NCBI GenBank assembly: GCA_003279855.1
Contig: QCGO01000001.1
Span: 248,001-312,000 of the forward strand
Reading direction: 5' to 3'
Source: Prochlorococcus sp. AG-388-E21
GTDB lineage: Bacteria > Cyanobacteriota > Cyanobacteriia > PCC-6307 > Cyanobiaceae
Length of the DNA: 64,000 bases
The notes beneath the pieces are model-generated. The model was not told where the DNA came from, did not search any database, and worked only from the letters and a program-made list of their open reading frames with translations. Below, in pieces: positions 1 to 10,448 of the stretch (position 1 is the first letter of the stretch; the number at the start of each line of letters is the position of its first letter). Both the position numbers and the translations under genes were made by a program.

Positions 1-638
1 GAAAATTTATAACCTTTCTCATGGTCAAATTTTTCTGCAGCTCTGATTAAACCTAAGCTCCCTTCTTGTATTAAATCTTGAAAAGATAGACCTCTATTCA
101 TATATTTCTTAGCAATAGAGACCACTAATCTTAAATTAGATTGAACCATCTTCTCTTTAGCTCTTCTACCTAAGAGAAGTCTTCTTCTGAATTTAGAGAG
201 AGGCATGTCGGTTAATTCAGCCCATTCTCTAACTGAAGGGAAATGTCCCTTCTCAGACTCGTATTGTGTAGCTAACTCTTCAAGTTGGAGTAGATCAGCT
301 ATTTTTCTAGCAAGTTCAATTTCTTCATCAGGTCTTAATAATCTAATTCTTCCAATTTCCTGAAGATAAACTCTTATAGAATCTTCTGTGTATATTCCCT
401 TTGGTCCAAGCTTTACGTTACCAATAACTTTGTCCTCTTCATCAGAACCATTAAATTCATCATTATTTTCAATACTTCCTTCATCATTAATAGGCTTTTC
501 TTTCGAGTTTTGAATAGGATCTTGATTCTTGATAATTTCTTCTTCTCGATCGTTTTTAAAATTTGAATCAATTTTTTTATTAATTTTTTTCTTGGAACTA
601 GGATTAGAACTTTTTGATTCTGTTGCAGCTGGACACAT
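1..638 (-). CDS. rpoD: Principal RNA polymerase sigma factor (sigma-70 family), 5' part only
   Basis: This is the N-terminal part (about 212 codons) of a group 1 or 2 sigma-70 factor. It directs core RNA polymerase to promoters. The ATG is at 636-638 and the gene runs off the left edge of the window. The first ~75 residues are charged and low in complexity (Lys/Asn/Asp/Glu-rich). Next comes a region 1.2-like stretch containing [16 protein letters not shown]. The start of region 2 ([33 protein letters not shown]) is clear when read in short pieces. The long acidic N-terminus is typical of cyanobacterial principal sigma factors. The gene is divergent from priA across 331 bp. Regions 3 and 4 are outside the window, so assignment to the principal rather than an alternative sigma factor is inferred. 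Confidence 0.9.
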   Translation of the reverse strand, partial: MCPAATESKSSNPSSKKKINKKIDSNFKNDREEEIIKNQDPIQNSKEKPINDEGSIENNDEFNGSDEEDKVIGNVKLGPKGIYTEDSIRVYLQEIGRIRLLRPDEEIELARKIADLLQLEELATQYESEKGHFPSVREWAELTDMPLSKFRRRLLLGRRAKEKMVQSNLRLVVSIAKKYMNRGLSFQDLIQEGSLGLIRAAEKFDHEKGYKF

Positions 639-969
639 AGTGGACTCCTTTCTACGGTGAATTTAACTAGGTAAAAATTTAATTAAGACAAATTTATACA
701 CTTAGTAGTAAAAGTTTGCCTTAAAGATTAGAAGAACTAACTCACAAAAATTGTGATTAGATAAAGTTTTTTTTAAATTGTTGAAAAATTTAAATAGTGT
801 TATAGATTACCTAAAGTAAAAAGTCTTAGGATTTCTCAGACTGGCAGATCAATTTTTGAATTTTAATTCAATGATCAAAGCTTCATGTCTCCCTTAAAAA
901 CAGAATACTTACAATGTGCAAAAGCACCTTGTGTAATGTTCAACAATCCAATACTAAGAAAAAGTTTTG
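639..969. promoter_or_regulatory. Divergent intergenic region between sigma factor and priA
   Basis: This stretch of about 330 bp has no credible gene and must carry the promoters of the two divergent genes. It is very AT-rich. One structured element is visible: TTGAATT, two bases, AATTCAA at 856-871, a perfect 7-bp inverted repeat. It is flanked by GATCA (847-851) and TGATC (872-876), so the palindrome extends outward past a four-base bulge. I cannot place a promoter with confidence. Confidence 0.5.
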
Positions 970-3243
970 ATGCCGGCAAGTAATAATTTATCAAATACCT
1001 TTTTTAAGTTTGAGATCTTGCTTGATATAGGTAGTCATACCAAAACTTTTTCTTATTTAGATGGTGATAATCTCGGAGTAGAAATTGGAGATATTGTTTC
1101 AGTAAGACTTAAGGGAAGACTCTTGAATGGACTAACGATTTCTAAAAGTCCTTTTTTAAAGACAGATAAAAATAAAAAAGATTTTGATGAAGAATCTAAT
1201 TTTGAATATTTATCTATACAAAGTATTGTTCAAAAAAAAGTGATTCAAGATTGGTGGAGAGAATGGTTGGAGGCTCTAGCTTTATTTTATCGGGTAAGTA
1301 GTTTAAAAATGTTTAAAACAGCTTTCCCCCCTGGATGGATTGGTAAACATAAAAAATTATCTCAAAACTTTAAATATCAAATATGGATTGAATCTCAAAT
1401 AGCTTTGGAATTCAATAATAATGACTTAACGAAGAGAGAACTTTCATTAATAAATTTCCTTCGTCTTAAAGGGAAATGGCAAAGCGAATTATTAAGGTTT
1501 GGTTTTAATTCCACACTTATAAATTCAATGGTTACTAAAAAACTACTAATAAAGACTAAAAGAAAAAAAATAGTTAATACCAAATTAAGTTCTTTTAAAA
1601 ATGATTGTATTAAATTAAAAAGACCAAATCTTACTCAGGAACAAAAAAAAATATATAGGAAAATGCAAGAGATGCAACCCGGAGATGTCTGTTTGTTATG
1701 GGGAGAAACAGGTTCAGGAAAAACAGAAGTTTATATGAGAATGGCTGAAGATCAACTACTTAATAAAAAGAGCTGTTTAATACTGGCTCCAGAAATTGGC
1801 TTAATTCCTCAACTTATTGATAGATTCAGTAAAAGATTTCAAAATGAGGTTTTTGAGTATCACAGTAATTGTTCTTCGAGGCATAGAACTCTTGTTTGGA
1901 AAAAGATAATAGATGAAGATGAACCTCTTATAGTTATTGGGACAAGGTCCGCAGTATTCCTTCCTATTCAGAATTTAGGGTTAATAATTATGGATGAAGA
2001 ACATGACGTTTCATATAAGCAAGACAGCCCAATGCCTTGTTACGATGCGAGGGATGTCGCTATTGAAAGAGTAAAAAGAAATCCAGCAAAGCTAATTTTC
2101 GGAAGTGCAACTCCTTCAATGAGGACTTGGAAAAGAGTTGTTTTTGATAAAAAGTTAAAGATGCTGAGAATGAAAGAAAGAATATCTCGTACTGAAATGC
2201 CGGAAATTAAAGTTGTTGATATGCGTAGTGAATTTAAAAAGGGAAATACAAAAATCTTTTGTGACGAATTATTAGAATTAATTTCTCAGCTTAAAGAGAA
2301 TCAGGAACAAGCAATAGTTTTGATTCCTAGAAGAGGTTATAACGGTTTTCTAAGTTGTAGAAATTGTGGATTTATAATAAATTGCCCTAATTGTGATGTA
2401 CCTTTATCTGTTCATGTTGGCTCAAAAGGTAAAAAGTGGCTTAGCTGTCACTGGTGTGATCATAAAGCAAAACTTATCAACACTTGTCCAGATTGTGAAT
2501 CAAATGCCTTTAAGCCTTTTGGTATTGGGACTCAAAGGGTTATTGAGTTCTTGAATAACGAATTTCCTGAACTGAGGGTACTTCGTTTTGATAGAGACAC
2601 CACCTCAGGTAAAGATGGTCATAGAAATATTCTTTCAAAGTTTTCTAATGGAAGTGCAGATATTCTTGTAGGGACCCAAATGTTAGCAAAAGGTATTGAT
2701 ATCGCCAATGTTACTCTTTCAGTGGTTATAGCCGCAGATGGATTACTTCACCGCCCAGATATTTCAGCAGAAGAAAAATCATTACAATTATTTCTACAAT
2801 TAGCCGGCAGAGCAGGTAGAGCTAAAAAAGCAGGAAAGGTTATCTTTCAAACGTATAAACCAAGTCATCCTGTGCTTTCATATCTCAAAAATAGAAATTA
2901 CGAAGGGTTTTTATCTGAAAGCTCTAAATTAAGAAAAGATGCAAAACTGTTCCCTTTTTGTAAGGTATGCCTTTTAAAAGTTTCTGGGAAAAACTTCGAA
3001 CTTACTGAAATCACTGCCGCTAAGTTAGCGAAATATATGATAAGTTTTTGTAAAGATAACAAGTGGACGGTAATTGGTCCTGCTCCAAGTTTAATTCCAA
3101 AGGTTGGTAATAAATTTAGGTGGCAAATATTAATTTATGGTCCAGAAAATTCGGAATTCCCTTTGCCTGATAGGTCTAATCTTTGGCAAAAAATTCCTAA
3201 AAATGTTTTTTTATCAATTGATCTGAATCCGGTAGAGTTATAG
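970..3243 (+). CDS. priA: Primosomal replication restart helicase PriA
   Basis: PriA is a superfamily 2 DNA helicase that recognises stalled forks and reloads the replicative helicase. The Walker A motif GETGSGKTE is near residue 243 and the DEEH box (IIMDEEHD) near residue 340. The zinc-binding cysteine cluster (CRNCGF, CPNC, CHWC, CPDC) lies around residues 463-510, between the two helicase lobes. The late helicase motifs GTQMLAKGID and QLAGRAGRA are present. The length (757 aa) fits the family. The frame has TTG at 967 directly followed by ATG at 970; I chose the ATG. The N-terminal DNA-binding part is diverged, as usual in picocyanobacteria. The next gene is convergent and begins one base after the stop. 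Confidence 0.96.
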   Translation: MPASNNLSNTFFKFEILLDIGSHTKTFSYLDGDNLGVEIGDIVSVRLKGRLLNGLTISKSPFLKTDKNKKDFDEESNFEYLSIQSIVQKKVIQDWWREWLEALALFYRVSSLKMFKTAFPPGWIGKHKKLSQNFKYQIWIESQIALEFNNNDLTKRELSLINFLRLKGKWQSELLRFGFNSTLINSMVTKKLLIKTKRKKIVNTKLSSFKNDCIKLKRPNLTQEQKKIYRKMQEMQPGDVCLLWGETGSGKTEVYMRMAEDQLLNKKSCLILAPEIGLIPQLIDRFSKRFQNEVFEYHSNCSSRHRTLVWKKIIDEDEPLIVIGTRSAVFLPIQNLGLIIMDEEHDVSYKQDSPMPCYDARDVAIERVKRNPAKLIFGSATPSMRTWKRVVFDKKLKMLRMKERISRTEMPEIKVVDMRSEFKKGNTKIFCDELLELISQLKENQEQAIVLIPRRGYNGFLSCRNCGFIINCPNCDVPLSVHVGSKGKKWLSCHWCDHKAKLINTCPDCESNAFKPFGIGTQRVIEFLNNEFPELRVLRFDRDTTSGKDGHRNILSKFSNGSADILVGTQMLAKGIDIANVTLSVVIAADGLLHRPDISAEEKSLQLFLQLAGRAGRAKKAGKVIFQTYKPSHPVLSYLKNRNYEGFLSESSKLRKDAKLFPFCKVCLLKVSGKNFELTEITAAKLAKYMISFCKDNKWTVIGPAPSLIPKVGNKFRWQILIYGPENSEFPLPDRSNLWQKIPKNVFLSIDLNPVEL

Positions 3244-4353
3244 CTAATTAGATGGTAGTTCTGGAAAGTTAGATCCTATTTGGTATCTATAAAATCTTAA
3301 AAAATAAGCAATAGATATTAACAATAAAATAAGTAAAAATCCTAATAATAATTTGTTCCAATTCCAAAATGAGAACTCCAGTTTATTTAATTCTCCAGGA
3401 ATTAATTGCCACTTTATAAAATTCTTCGATACTTCTACATTAGAATTTTCCAGGTCTCTCACTCTAACTTTATTTGGGTTAATAATATTCAGAGTTAGTT
3501 CCAAATCTTCTACATATAAAAGATTTTGAAGATCTAAATCTATCCTGAAGTTATATTTTTTTAAAAAGAAAAAATTATTTTCAATACTGTCAATTTTTAG
3601 ATCAGTTGACTCTCCTAATACCTCACCTGCTATTTTTTGTAATTTATAAAGAGTTTCTTGAGCAGTTTCCATACTTAGATTTTTATTTTTAAATGAAAAA
3701 TCCAATTCTCCTTTTGATATTTCTCCATCTGGAAAAATTTCTTTGATTTTTTGTTCGAAATTTATTTGCCAAGGAAATTTTTTTATATATTTGCTTTCAA
3801 TTGCGAAATTATTATTAATTGATTCAATCTCACTAATATCGAGAGTGTCTTCAACTTTAACGCACCCGCTTAATAGTGGAATTAGTAACAACAATAATAT
3901 AGAAATGATAAATATAAATCCTTTCTGAAATGAATTTGTTTGACCAGTTGGAATATTTGATGTATCAATAAACTTTTTTTCCTTCTTATTCTGATTATTA
4001 GGTTTTAGAGAGGAAAGAGATGTTTTGTTTAAGGCAGGATTACTTTCAATAGTAATATTCCAATTCTCAGGTTTTTTAATTTCAGGAGAATCGATAATTT
4101 CCATTAAATACTTTGCATTTTCCCGCACTTTATAATCATGAGATTTTATAAGTTCTTTGCAAAATATTTTTGCCTCTTCCTTTTTATTAATGCCTGATAG
4201 GGCTGTAATTATTATAGTTCGTAAATTAACTCCTTCTTTACTAGAGGGAGGGTAAGATTCGATTATTGGGTATAAATATTCAATACAGAAATTATATTCA
4301 CCTTTAATAAGAGCTAACTCTGCCTTTTCAACAACTTGCTTGTATGAATCCAT
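3244..4353 (-). CDS. DUF3153-family membrane protein with an N-terminal helical domain
   Basis: The function is unknown. Residues 1-90 form a helical, TPR-like segment. A linker follows, then a hydrophobic segment ending in a lipobox-like LSGC near residue 165. An extracytoplasmic DUF3153-type domain comes next, and a second transmembrane segment lies near the C-terminus (LLLGFLLILLLISIAYF). DUF3153 proteins are usually small cyanobacterial lipoproteins whose signal peptide is at the N-terminus. Here the lipobox is internal, after about 140 cytosolic residues, so it may act as an ordinary membrane anchor. I chose the ATG at 4351-4353; an upstream TTG at 4357-4359 would overlap argB. The gene lies just downstream of argB and is probably cotranscribed with it. 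No start codon suggests a separate short lipoprotein. Confidence 0.7.
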   Translation of the reverse strand: MDSYKQVVEKAELALIKGEYNFCIEYLYPIIESYPPSSKEGVNLRTIIITALSGINKKEEAKIFCKELIKSHDYKVRENAKYLMEIIDSPEIKKPENWNITIESNPALNKTSLSSLKPNNQNKKEKKFIDTSNIPTGQTNSFQKGFIFIISILLLLLIPLLSGCVKVEDTLDISEIESINNNFAIESKYIKKFPWQINFEQKIKEIFPDGEISKGELDFSFKNKNLSMETAQETLYKLQKIAGEVLGESTDLKIDSIENNFFFLKKYNFRIDLDLQNLLYVEDLELTLNIINPNKVRVRDLENSNVEVSKNFIKWQLIPGELNKLEFSFWNWNKLLLGFLLILLLISIAYFLRFYRYQIGSNFPELPSN

Positions 4354-4355
4354 TC

Positions 4356-5210
4356 TCAAGCATTAATCATTGTTCCAATACCTGAATTTGTGAAAATTTC
4401 TAGAAGTAATGAATGTTCAATCCTTCCATCAATTATATGGGCAGCTTTTACTCCTTGAGCCAGGGCTCTAATACAACATTCCGTTTTTGGTAGCATGCCA
4501 TTAGAAACAATATTTTCTTCAATAAATTTTCTGGCCTCTTTTAGATTTATTTGTTTTGCGAGACTATTTGGGTTATCTCTTTCTTTTAGTATCCCCGGAG
4601 TATCAGTTAAAAGTATAAGTTTTTCTGCATTTATTGCAGCAGCAACTTCGCCCGCTACTAAATCAGCATTGATGTTATGAGAAATGCCATCGGCTGTAGA
4701 ACCAATACTTGATATGACAGGAATATATCCTTTCGCAATAAGAGGGTCTAATAAATCAGGGTTGATTTGTGTGACCTCTCCAACTAATCCATGACTTCCA
4801 TCTCCTAATTCCCTTGACTGAATTAGGTTGCCATCGAGTCCTGAAATCCCTACAGCTAATGAGCCTGTTTTGTTGATCCCCCTAACAATCTGTTTATTTA
4901 CTCTTCCCATCAGCACCATCTCAACTATTTCCATTGTTTTCTCATCGGTAACTCTTAGCCCATTATCAAATTTTGGCGATATTTCTAATTTGTTTAGCCA
5001 ACGATTGATTTCGGGACCACCCCCATGTATAACGACTGGGCATACACCAACACTTGATAAAAGAGCAATATCTCTGAAGAAAGCTTTTTTTAATTTTTCA
5101 TCTTCCATAATAGAACCTCCATACTTAACAACAATTTTTCTACTTGAAAAACTTTGTATGTATGGAAGTGCCTCGCTTAATATTGATACTCTTAGGGAAT
5201 CATCCATCAT
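4356..5210 (-). CDS. argB: Acetylglutamate kinase
   Basis: ArgB phosphorylates N-acetyl-L-glutamate, the second step of arginine biosynthesis, and in cyanobacteria is the controlled step (PII binding and arginine feedback). The amino acid kinase fold is clear: VVKYGGS near residue 28, the [10 protein letters not shown] substrate loop near residue 60, and [21 protein letters not shown] and ILLTDTPGI further on. The length (284 aa) is normal. The start reads ATG ATG, so translation may begin at 5210 or 5207. The gene sits in a minus-strand run between the DUF2854 gene and the DUF3153 gene. Confidence 0.97.
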   Translation of the reverse strand: MMDDSLRVSILSEALPYIQSFSSRKIVVKYGGSIMEDEKLKKAFFRDIALLSSVGVCPVVIHGGGPEINRWLNKLEISPKFDNGLRVTDEKTMEIVEMVLMGRVNKQIVRGINKTGSLAVGISGLDGNLIQSRELGDGSHGLVGEVTQINPDLLDPLIAKGYIPVISSIGSTADGISHNINADLVAGEVAAAINAEKLILLTDTPGILKERDNPNSLAKQINLKEARKFIEENIVSNGMLPKTECCIRALAQGVKAAHIIDGRIEHSLLLEIFTNSGIGTMINA

Positions 5211-5221
5211 GAAAAGAATAT

Positions 5222-5752
5222 TTAATAAAAGAAAATCAAATCGAATTCCTTTTTATTATCGTTGATAATAAATTCTGATTCAAGACCTTTGACGAAAAAC
5301 CTGTTTAATCTCTCTTGTTTCTCAATCCATTGTTCAAAGGGGACGTCATTGATTTCAAAATGCATCTTAAAACCATTCTTTTCTTCTTTTGTAATTTCTT
5401 CAATCTCTTTAAGTTGGGGAGGATTATCTTCATTCCATAAATTTAAGGCCTCTAATGAAGATTCAAGATGCGCTTTTATTCCATACCTCCATCTGGTTAC
5501 ATCTCTAACTAATTCGGTTAATTCTTTGGGTCTATTAAATTTATTGGTCTTAAAATCATTCCTATTTACTAATTTAACTGGAGGTATTTCAGAAGTTTTC
5601 AAACCAAGTCCAATTAGTAAAATAGGGACTCCATAAAAGAACGTAGGCACGCTTAGATTTACTGACTCAGTAAAATAAGCTGTCATCCCAATAAAAGCCA
5701 AAACACCTCCTGCGACTGTTATTATGTTTGCAGGAGATAGGTATTTCTTCAT
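5222..5752 (-). CDS. DUF2854 family membrane protein
   Basis: This is a conserved cyanobacterial (and plastid) protein of unknown function. Two hydrophobic segments occupy the first 55 residues ([18 protein letters not shown] and [14 protein letters not shown]). A soluble domain of about 120 residues follows, rich in charged and aromatic residues ([22 protein letters not shown] is split across its core). The arrangement, two N-terminal membrane helices plus a stromal or cytoplasmic tail, matches DUF2854 in memory. It ends 11 bp before the argB start, so the two are probably cotranscribed. No catalytic motif is visible. Confidence 0.75.
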   Translation of the reverse strand: MKKYLSPANIITVAGGVLAFIGMTAYFTESVNLSVPTFFYGVPILLIGLGLKTSEIPPVKLVNRNDFKTNKFNRPKELTELVRDVTRWRYGIKAHLESSLEALNLWNEDNPPQLKEIEEITKEEKNGFKMHFEINDVPFEQWIEKQERLNRFFVKGLESEFIINDNKKEFDLIFFY

Positions 5753-5782
5753 TTTGTTTTATTAGAAAAGTTATTGAATATT

Positions 5783-5965
5783 ATGCAAGATCATAATTCT
5801 ACAAATCAAGAAGATTTAATTTTAAAACTTGATCAAGATAGAGCATGGTTGTTAGAGAATCTTGATAAAGGTAAATGGTCAGAGATTAGGAGTGAACTGG
5901 CTGATCTTGAAAGGAAAATAAGCAAACTTATTATACGTGTTCAAGAATCAAATATTGAGACTTGA
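5783..5965 (+). CDS. Small conserved helical protein, unknown function
   Basis: This is a 60-residue acidic protein (from the ATG at 5783) predicted to be almost entirely helical. The sequence KLDQDRAWLLENLDKGKWSEI and the heptad-like tail ELADLERKISKLIIRV suggest a short coiled coil. A TTG at 5774 in the same frame would add three residues. It is transcribed alone between a divergent DUF2854 gene and a convergent ssb, and ends two bases before the ssb stop. Its codon use looks like that of the neighbours, so I consider it real. I do not recognise the family. Confidence 0.6.
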   Translation: MQDHNSTNQEDLILKLDQDRAWLLENLDKGKWSEIRSELADLERKISKLIIRVQESNIET

Positions 5966-5967
5966 TT

Positions 5968-6417
5968 TTAAAAGGGTATTTCGTCAACTTCAGGGACTAA
6001 AGGAGAGGTGTTCCATTGTGAATTTTCGGTATTTGCGGATTTCTCTTCGTAAGAATTGCTATTGTTGCTATGAGAAATGTTAGTTTCTTTCTTCTCTGAG
6101 GTTATTTGTACTCCTGGACTTATATTATGAATTCTAGAAGCTGTCAGTTCAGGCTGCTTTTCCTTAGTGCCATCTTTTCTGGTTACTGAGTTCATTCTTA
6201 AACGTCCCTCAATAACTATGTTTTGACCTTCTTTTAATTCTCCCACCATTTCTTGCGCAATCGTACCCCAACCTAAAACTTTTAATTCTCTATATGGATC
6301 TTCATCGCGTAATCCTTTGAAATTAACGGTCATTTCAGCAATGGGTGTTTTATTCTCTTTGGTATATCTCATCTGAGGAGCGCTATTTATTACGGCTTGA
6401 ATTAAACAATGATTCAT
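5968..6417 (-). CDS. ssb: Single-stranded DNA-binding protein
   Basis: SSB coats single-stranded DNA during replication and repair and recruits partners through its C-terminal tip. The OB-fold begins at the N-terminus (LIQAVINSAPQMRYTKENKT), followed by ELKVLGWGTIAQEMV and the IVIEGRLRMNSVTRKDG strand pair typical of SSB. A disordered Ser/Asn-rich linker follows, ending in the acidic tip EVDEIPF, the docking peptide for partner proteins. At 149 aa it is slightly short but complete. It starts at ATG 6417, divergent from cobK with only 29 bp between start codons, so the two promoters must overlap or lie in coding sequence. Confidence 0.93.
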   Translation of the reverse strand: MNHCLIQAVINSAPQMRYTKENKTPIAEMTVNFKGLRDEDPYRELKVLGWGTIAQEMVGELKEGQNIVIEGRLRMNSVTRKDGTKEKQPELTASRIHNISPGVQITSEKKETNISHSNNSNSYEEKSANTENSQWNTSPLVPEVDEIPF

Positions 6418-6446
6418 TAACTTTCTATTTAATTACAGATATCTTG

Positions 6447-7256
6447 ATGCACAATTCAGAAAATTGCCACGAAAATGTTTGGATCCTTTCAGGAACTTCA
6501 GATGGACCAGTCATAGTTAACAAACTATTAAAACTAAATTTTGTAGTATTTGTAAGTGTTGTCACCCATAAAGCAAGTAAATCTTACGTTGAAAATTCAA
6601 AGTTACACATCATTACAGGAAAATTAAATGATTCAAGTGAAATCATCAACTTTATAAAAAAAAATAAAATTAATTATGTAATAGATGCAACTCATCCATT
6701 TGCTTTAATTATTTCTCAAAATCTAGATGAAGCATGTAAAAAAATCAAAAAACCTCTTTTTGCTTTTGAGAGGAAATCGGAATTAAAACCATTTAAAAAC
6801 TTTATCTACATAAAGGATTTAAAAAATATAAACAAGGAAGTTTTAGTAAATAAAAATATTCTTTTAGCAATAGGATCTAGATCACTAAATCAGACGGCAA
6901 GTTATTATTTAAAATGTGGTGCAAATGTATTTACAAGAGTAATTCCAACATACGAAAGCATATCCAAAGCTTTTGCCTCATGTATAAAAAATTCAAACAT
7001 AGCAATACTTGAACCTAGTAAAAACAAAGGAAATATTTTAGAAAAAAAACTATGTGATCATTGGAAGATAGATTATATACTTTGCAGAGATTCTGGAAGT
7101 TATGCACAAATGAATTGGGAGGAAATTGTTTATAAAAGTGATATGAAGTTATTTTTAGTAAAAAGGCCAAAACTAAAATTTAAAAGCTCGCTTATATTTT
7201 TTGATTATGATAAGTTGATGAATCAATTAACTCGTAATAACAACTCTTTAGGATGA
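6447..7256 (+). CDS. cobK: Precorrin-6A reductase (CobK/CbiJ family)
   Basis: This enzyme reduces precorrin-6A (or its cobalt form) with NADPH in the corrin ring pathway to cobalamin-type cofactors. The N-terminal motif VWILSGTSDGPVIVNKLL is the family nucleotide-binding loop. YVIDATHPFA near residue 85 is the strongly conserved CbiJ/CobK signature. I chose ATG 6447; the reading frame stays open upstream, but that extension runs antisense through ssb and is not credible. The product is 269 aa, close to the usual size. Its stop overlaps the cutA start (ATGA), implying translational coupling. Another corrin-pathway gene, cobO, lies at 24,681-25,376. Confidence 0.88.
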   Translation: MHNSENCHENVWILSGTSDGPVIVNKLLKLNFVVFVSVVTHKASKSYVENSKLHIITGKLNDSSEIINFIKKNKINYVIDATHPFALIISQNLDEACKKIKKPLFAFERKSELKPFKNFIYIKDLKNINKEVLVNKNILLAIGSRSLNQTASYYLKCGANVFTRVIPTYESISKAFASCIKNSNIAILEPSKNKGNILEKKLCDHWKIDYILCRDSGSYAQMNWEEIVYKSDMKLFLVKRPKLKFKSSLIFFDYDKLMNQLTRNNNSLG

Positions 7257-7579
7257 AGAAAGTTTTACTTTTGGTAGCAACTGAATGTAATAAAAAAGCA
7301 GCTAAAAAAATAGCTAAATTATTACTCAAAAAAAAACTTGCAGCGTGTGTCTCATTAAAAGAGACTAATTCCATTTATGAGTGGGAAGGAAAAATTGAGG
7401 AGGTTAATGAGTCGGAAATTATAATAAAAAGTAAACCAGAATTGAAAAATGCTTTGGTATTTTTCTTACAAAAGCAGATATCTTATGATGTTCCTCAAAT
7501 CATTTATAAAAAGTTTAATTCTGAAAAAAAGTATTTTAATTGGGTAAACAAATCTTGTTCAAATCAAGTGTGCTCGTAA
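7253..7579 (+). CDS. cutA: Divalent-cation tolerance protein CutA
   Basis: CutA is a small trimeric protein with a ferredoxin-like fold, implicated in copper or divalent-cation tolerance; its molecular role is unsettled. The family pattern is present: LLVATECNKKAAKKIAKLLL at the N-terminus, LAACVSL with the usual AACV core, then YEWEGKIEEVNESEIIIKSK and VPQIIYKKF near the end. Its length (108 aa) is normal. It overlaps the cobK stop by 4 bp. Its 3' end overlaps the convergent sugar-kinase gene by about 20 bp, which is unusual but small. Confidence 0.92.
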   Translation: MKKVLLLVATECNKKAAKKIAKLLLKKKLAACVSLKETNSIYEWEGKIEEVNESEIIIKSKPELKNALVFFLQKQISYDVPQIIYKKFNSEKKYFNWVNKSCSNQVCS

Positions 7580-8575
7580 TAACTTTTGAAGATTAATATT
7601 AGATCTAGAGCCTAGCTGAGTAATTATTTGACCAGCGCATATTGAGCCAATTTCTCCACACTTTTTTAAAGAATAATTATTAATTAGTCCATGAATAAAT
7701 CCACCAGCATAAAGATCTCCTGCGCCGGTTGTATCAATTATTTTCCCTAATAGTTTTGGTTTTATTTCTTCAGACTTGCCTCTATTGACAACTAAAGAAC
7801 CTTTACTTCCTAAAGTAATTATTACTAATTCACATATTGAAGAAATAGATTCTTGGCATCTTTGTAAATCATTTTCTTGAAATAGACTCAAAACTTCTGA
7901 TTCATTACAAAAAACTATATCTATGTAGTTTTCAATTAATTCTAAGAAACTTTCTCGATGCCTATCTACACAAAAAGAGTCTGATAATGAAAGTATTATT
8001 TTTGTATCTGATTCTTTAGCAAGCTTTGCAGCTTTAAGAAAGGCATTTTTGGCTAAATCACTATCCCATAAGTATCCTTCCAAATATAAATATTTGCTAT
8101 TTGCTATTAAATTATAATTAACATCTTTAGGTTCAAATTCAATTGAAGCCCCCAAATATGTGCACATTGTTCTTTGAGCATCTGGAGTTATAAAAATTAT
8201 TGAATGTGCACTTGAGGGCCCTTTATCTATTGGCGGGGTATTAAAAATAGTATTACTTCTTTTAATATCTGTAGAGAAGAAATTTCCAAAATTGTCATTC
8301 TTTACTCTTCCAATAAATTGAACATTATTATCTAATTCAGCCAAGCATACGACAGTATTAGCAGACGACCCCCCTGATATTTTTTTTATTACTGTGCAAT
8401 TTTTTAATAAAGCTTCAGATACATTCGAGTTGATAAGATTCATAGATCCCTTTTTAAGGGTATTTATCTCTAAAAAATTATCATCCACATTAACAATAAT
8501 ATCGACTATTGCATTTCCTAATCCAATAAGATCGATATCTTTTTTTAGATCAAAAAGGTTGTTTTTTTCTATCAT
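7559..8575 (-). CDS. PfkB-family carbohydrate/nucleoside kinase (adenosine kinase-like)
   Basis: This belongs to the PfkB/ribokinase family, with ADP-forming phosphotransfer to a sugar or nucleoside. The N-terminal GLGNAIVDIIVNVDD and the substrate loop KKISGGSSANTVVCLAELD are typical of the adenosine kinase or fructokinase branch. The catalytic anion-hole motif DTTGAGDLYAGGFIHG is intact near residue 290. The length is 338 aa. The gene lies downstream of purA on the same strand with an 18-bp gap, which favours a purine-salvage role (adenosine kinase). The substrate cannot be fixed from sequence alone. Confidence 0.85.
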   Translation of the reverse strand: MIEKNNLFDLKKDIDLIGLGNAIVDIIVNVDDNFLEINTLKKGSMNLINSNVSEALLKNCTVIKKISGGSSANTVVCLAELDNNVQFIGRVKNDNFGNFFSTDIKRSNTIFNTPPIDKGPSSAHSIIFITPDAQRTMCTYLGASIEFEPKDVNYNLIANSKYLYLEGYLWDSDLAKNAFLKAAKLAKESDTKIILSLSDSFCVDRHRESFLELIENYIDIVFCNESEVLSLFQENDLQRCQESISSICELVIITLGSKGSLVVNRGKSEEIKPKLLGKIIDTTGAGDLYAGGFIHGLINNYSLKKCGEIGSICAGQIITQLGSRSNINLQKLLRAHLI

Positions 8576-8593
8576 TGAGATCAGATTTCTTAA

Positions 8594-9949
<1,356 letters not shown>

Positions 9950-9984
9950 TTATTGAATAACTTTAAAAAAGTAAATCATTTGTA

Positions 9985-10422
9985 TTAACTTTCTCTGAGA
10001 ACCATTTTTTCGGCAAGAGTGAATTCTTTGGTTAAACGCTCTTTAAGCTTATCTGGTAGAGGCCTAGTTGCAAAGTTTTTGTAATGTCCTGCCATGGCAT
10101 TTAATGCTGTCTGCATTGTTGTAAATGATTGAGTTTTATTAACCATGCCTCTGTTTCTGTATCTAGAAATATAATCAGTTATTAGAGCAAGTGATTCATC
10201 TCTAACCTTATCCTTATCAGGAGAATCTTTTGGAGTCTCAACTGCAATTTGTAGGGTTTTAACAACTGATATTGTGTCTTTTGCATAATCACCGGTCATA
10301 GAAGTCTTTGCTGCATATGATGGAGAATTAAATAGTGTTAAAAAAACAGATATACAAATAACAAAAGATATTGCTTTTATAAAAAATCTAGAAAATAATT
10401 CAGTCATCTTTTTAACTAACAT
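9985..10422 (-). CDS. psb27: Photosystem II assembly protein Psb27
   Basis: Psb27 binds the lumenal face of CP43 and blocks premature binding of the oxygen-evolving complex during PSII assembly and repair. A signal peptide occupies residues 1-38 (charged start, hydrophobic FFIKAISFVICISVFLTLF, cleavage near SYAA). The mature part is a four-helix bundle of about 107 residues; YAKDTISVVKTLQIAVETP and IADYISRYRN-like ITDYISRYRNRG are the recognisable family stretches. Freshwater Psb27 is lipidated on a cysteine after the signal peptide. No such cysteine is present here, so this version is probably a soluble lumenal protein. A second ATG at residue 6 is possible. Confidence 0.92.
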   Translation of the reverse strand: MLVKKMTELFSRFFIKAISFVICISVFLTLFNSPSYAAKTSMTGDYAKDTISVVKTLQIAVETPKDSPDKDKVRDESLALITDYISRYRNRGMVNKTQSFTTMQTALNAMAGHYKNFATRPLPDKLKERLTKEFTLAEKMVLRES

Positions 10423-10448
10423 AACTTAACTCCGAATAAATTTTAGCT

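Noticed and set aside
6345-6446. Upstream extension of cobK by 34 codons
   Set aside because: It runs antisense through the start of ssb and has no resemblance to CobK; ATG 6,447 gives the expected N-terminus.
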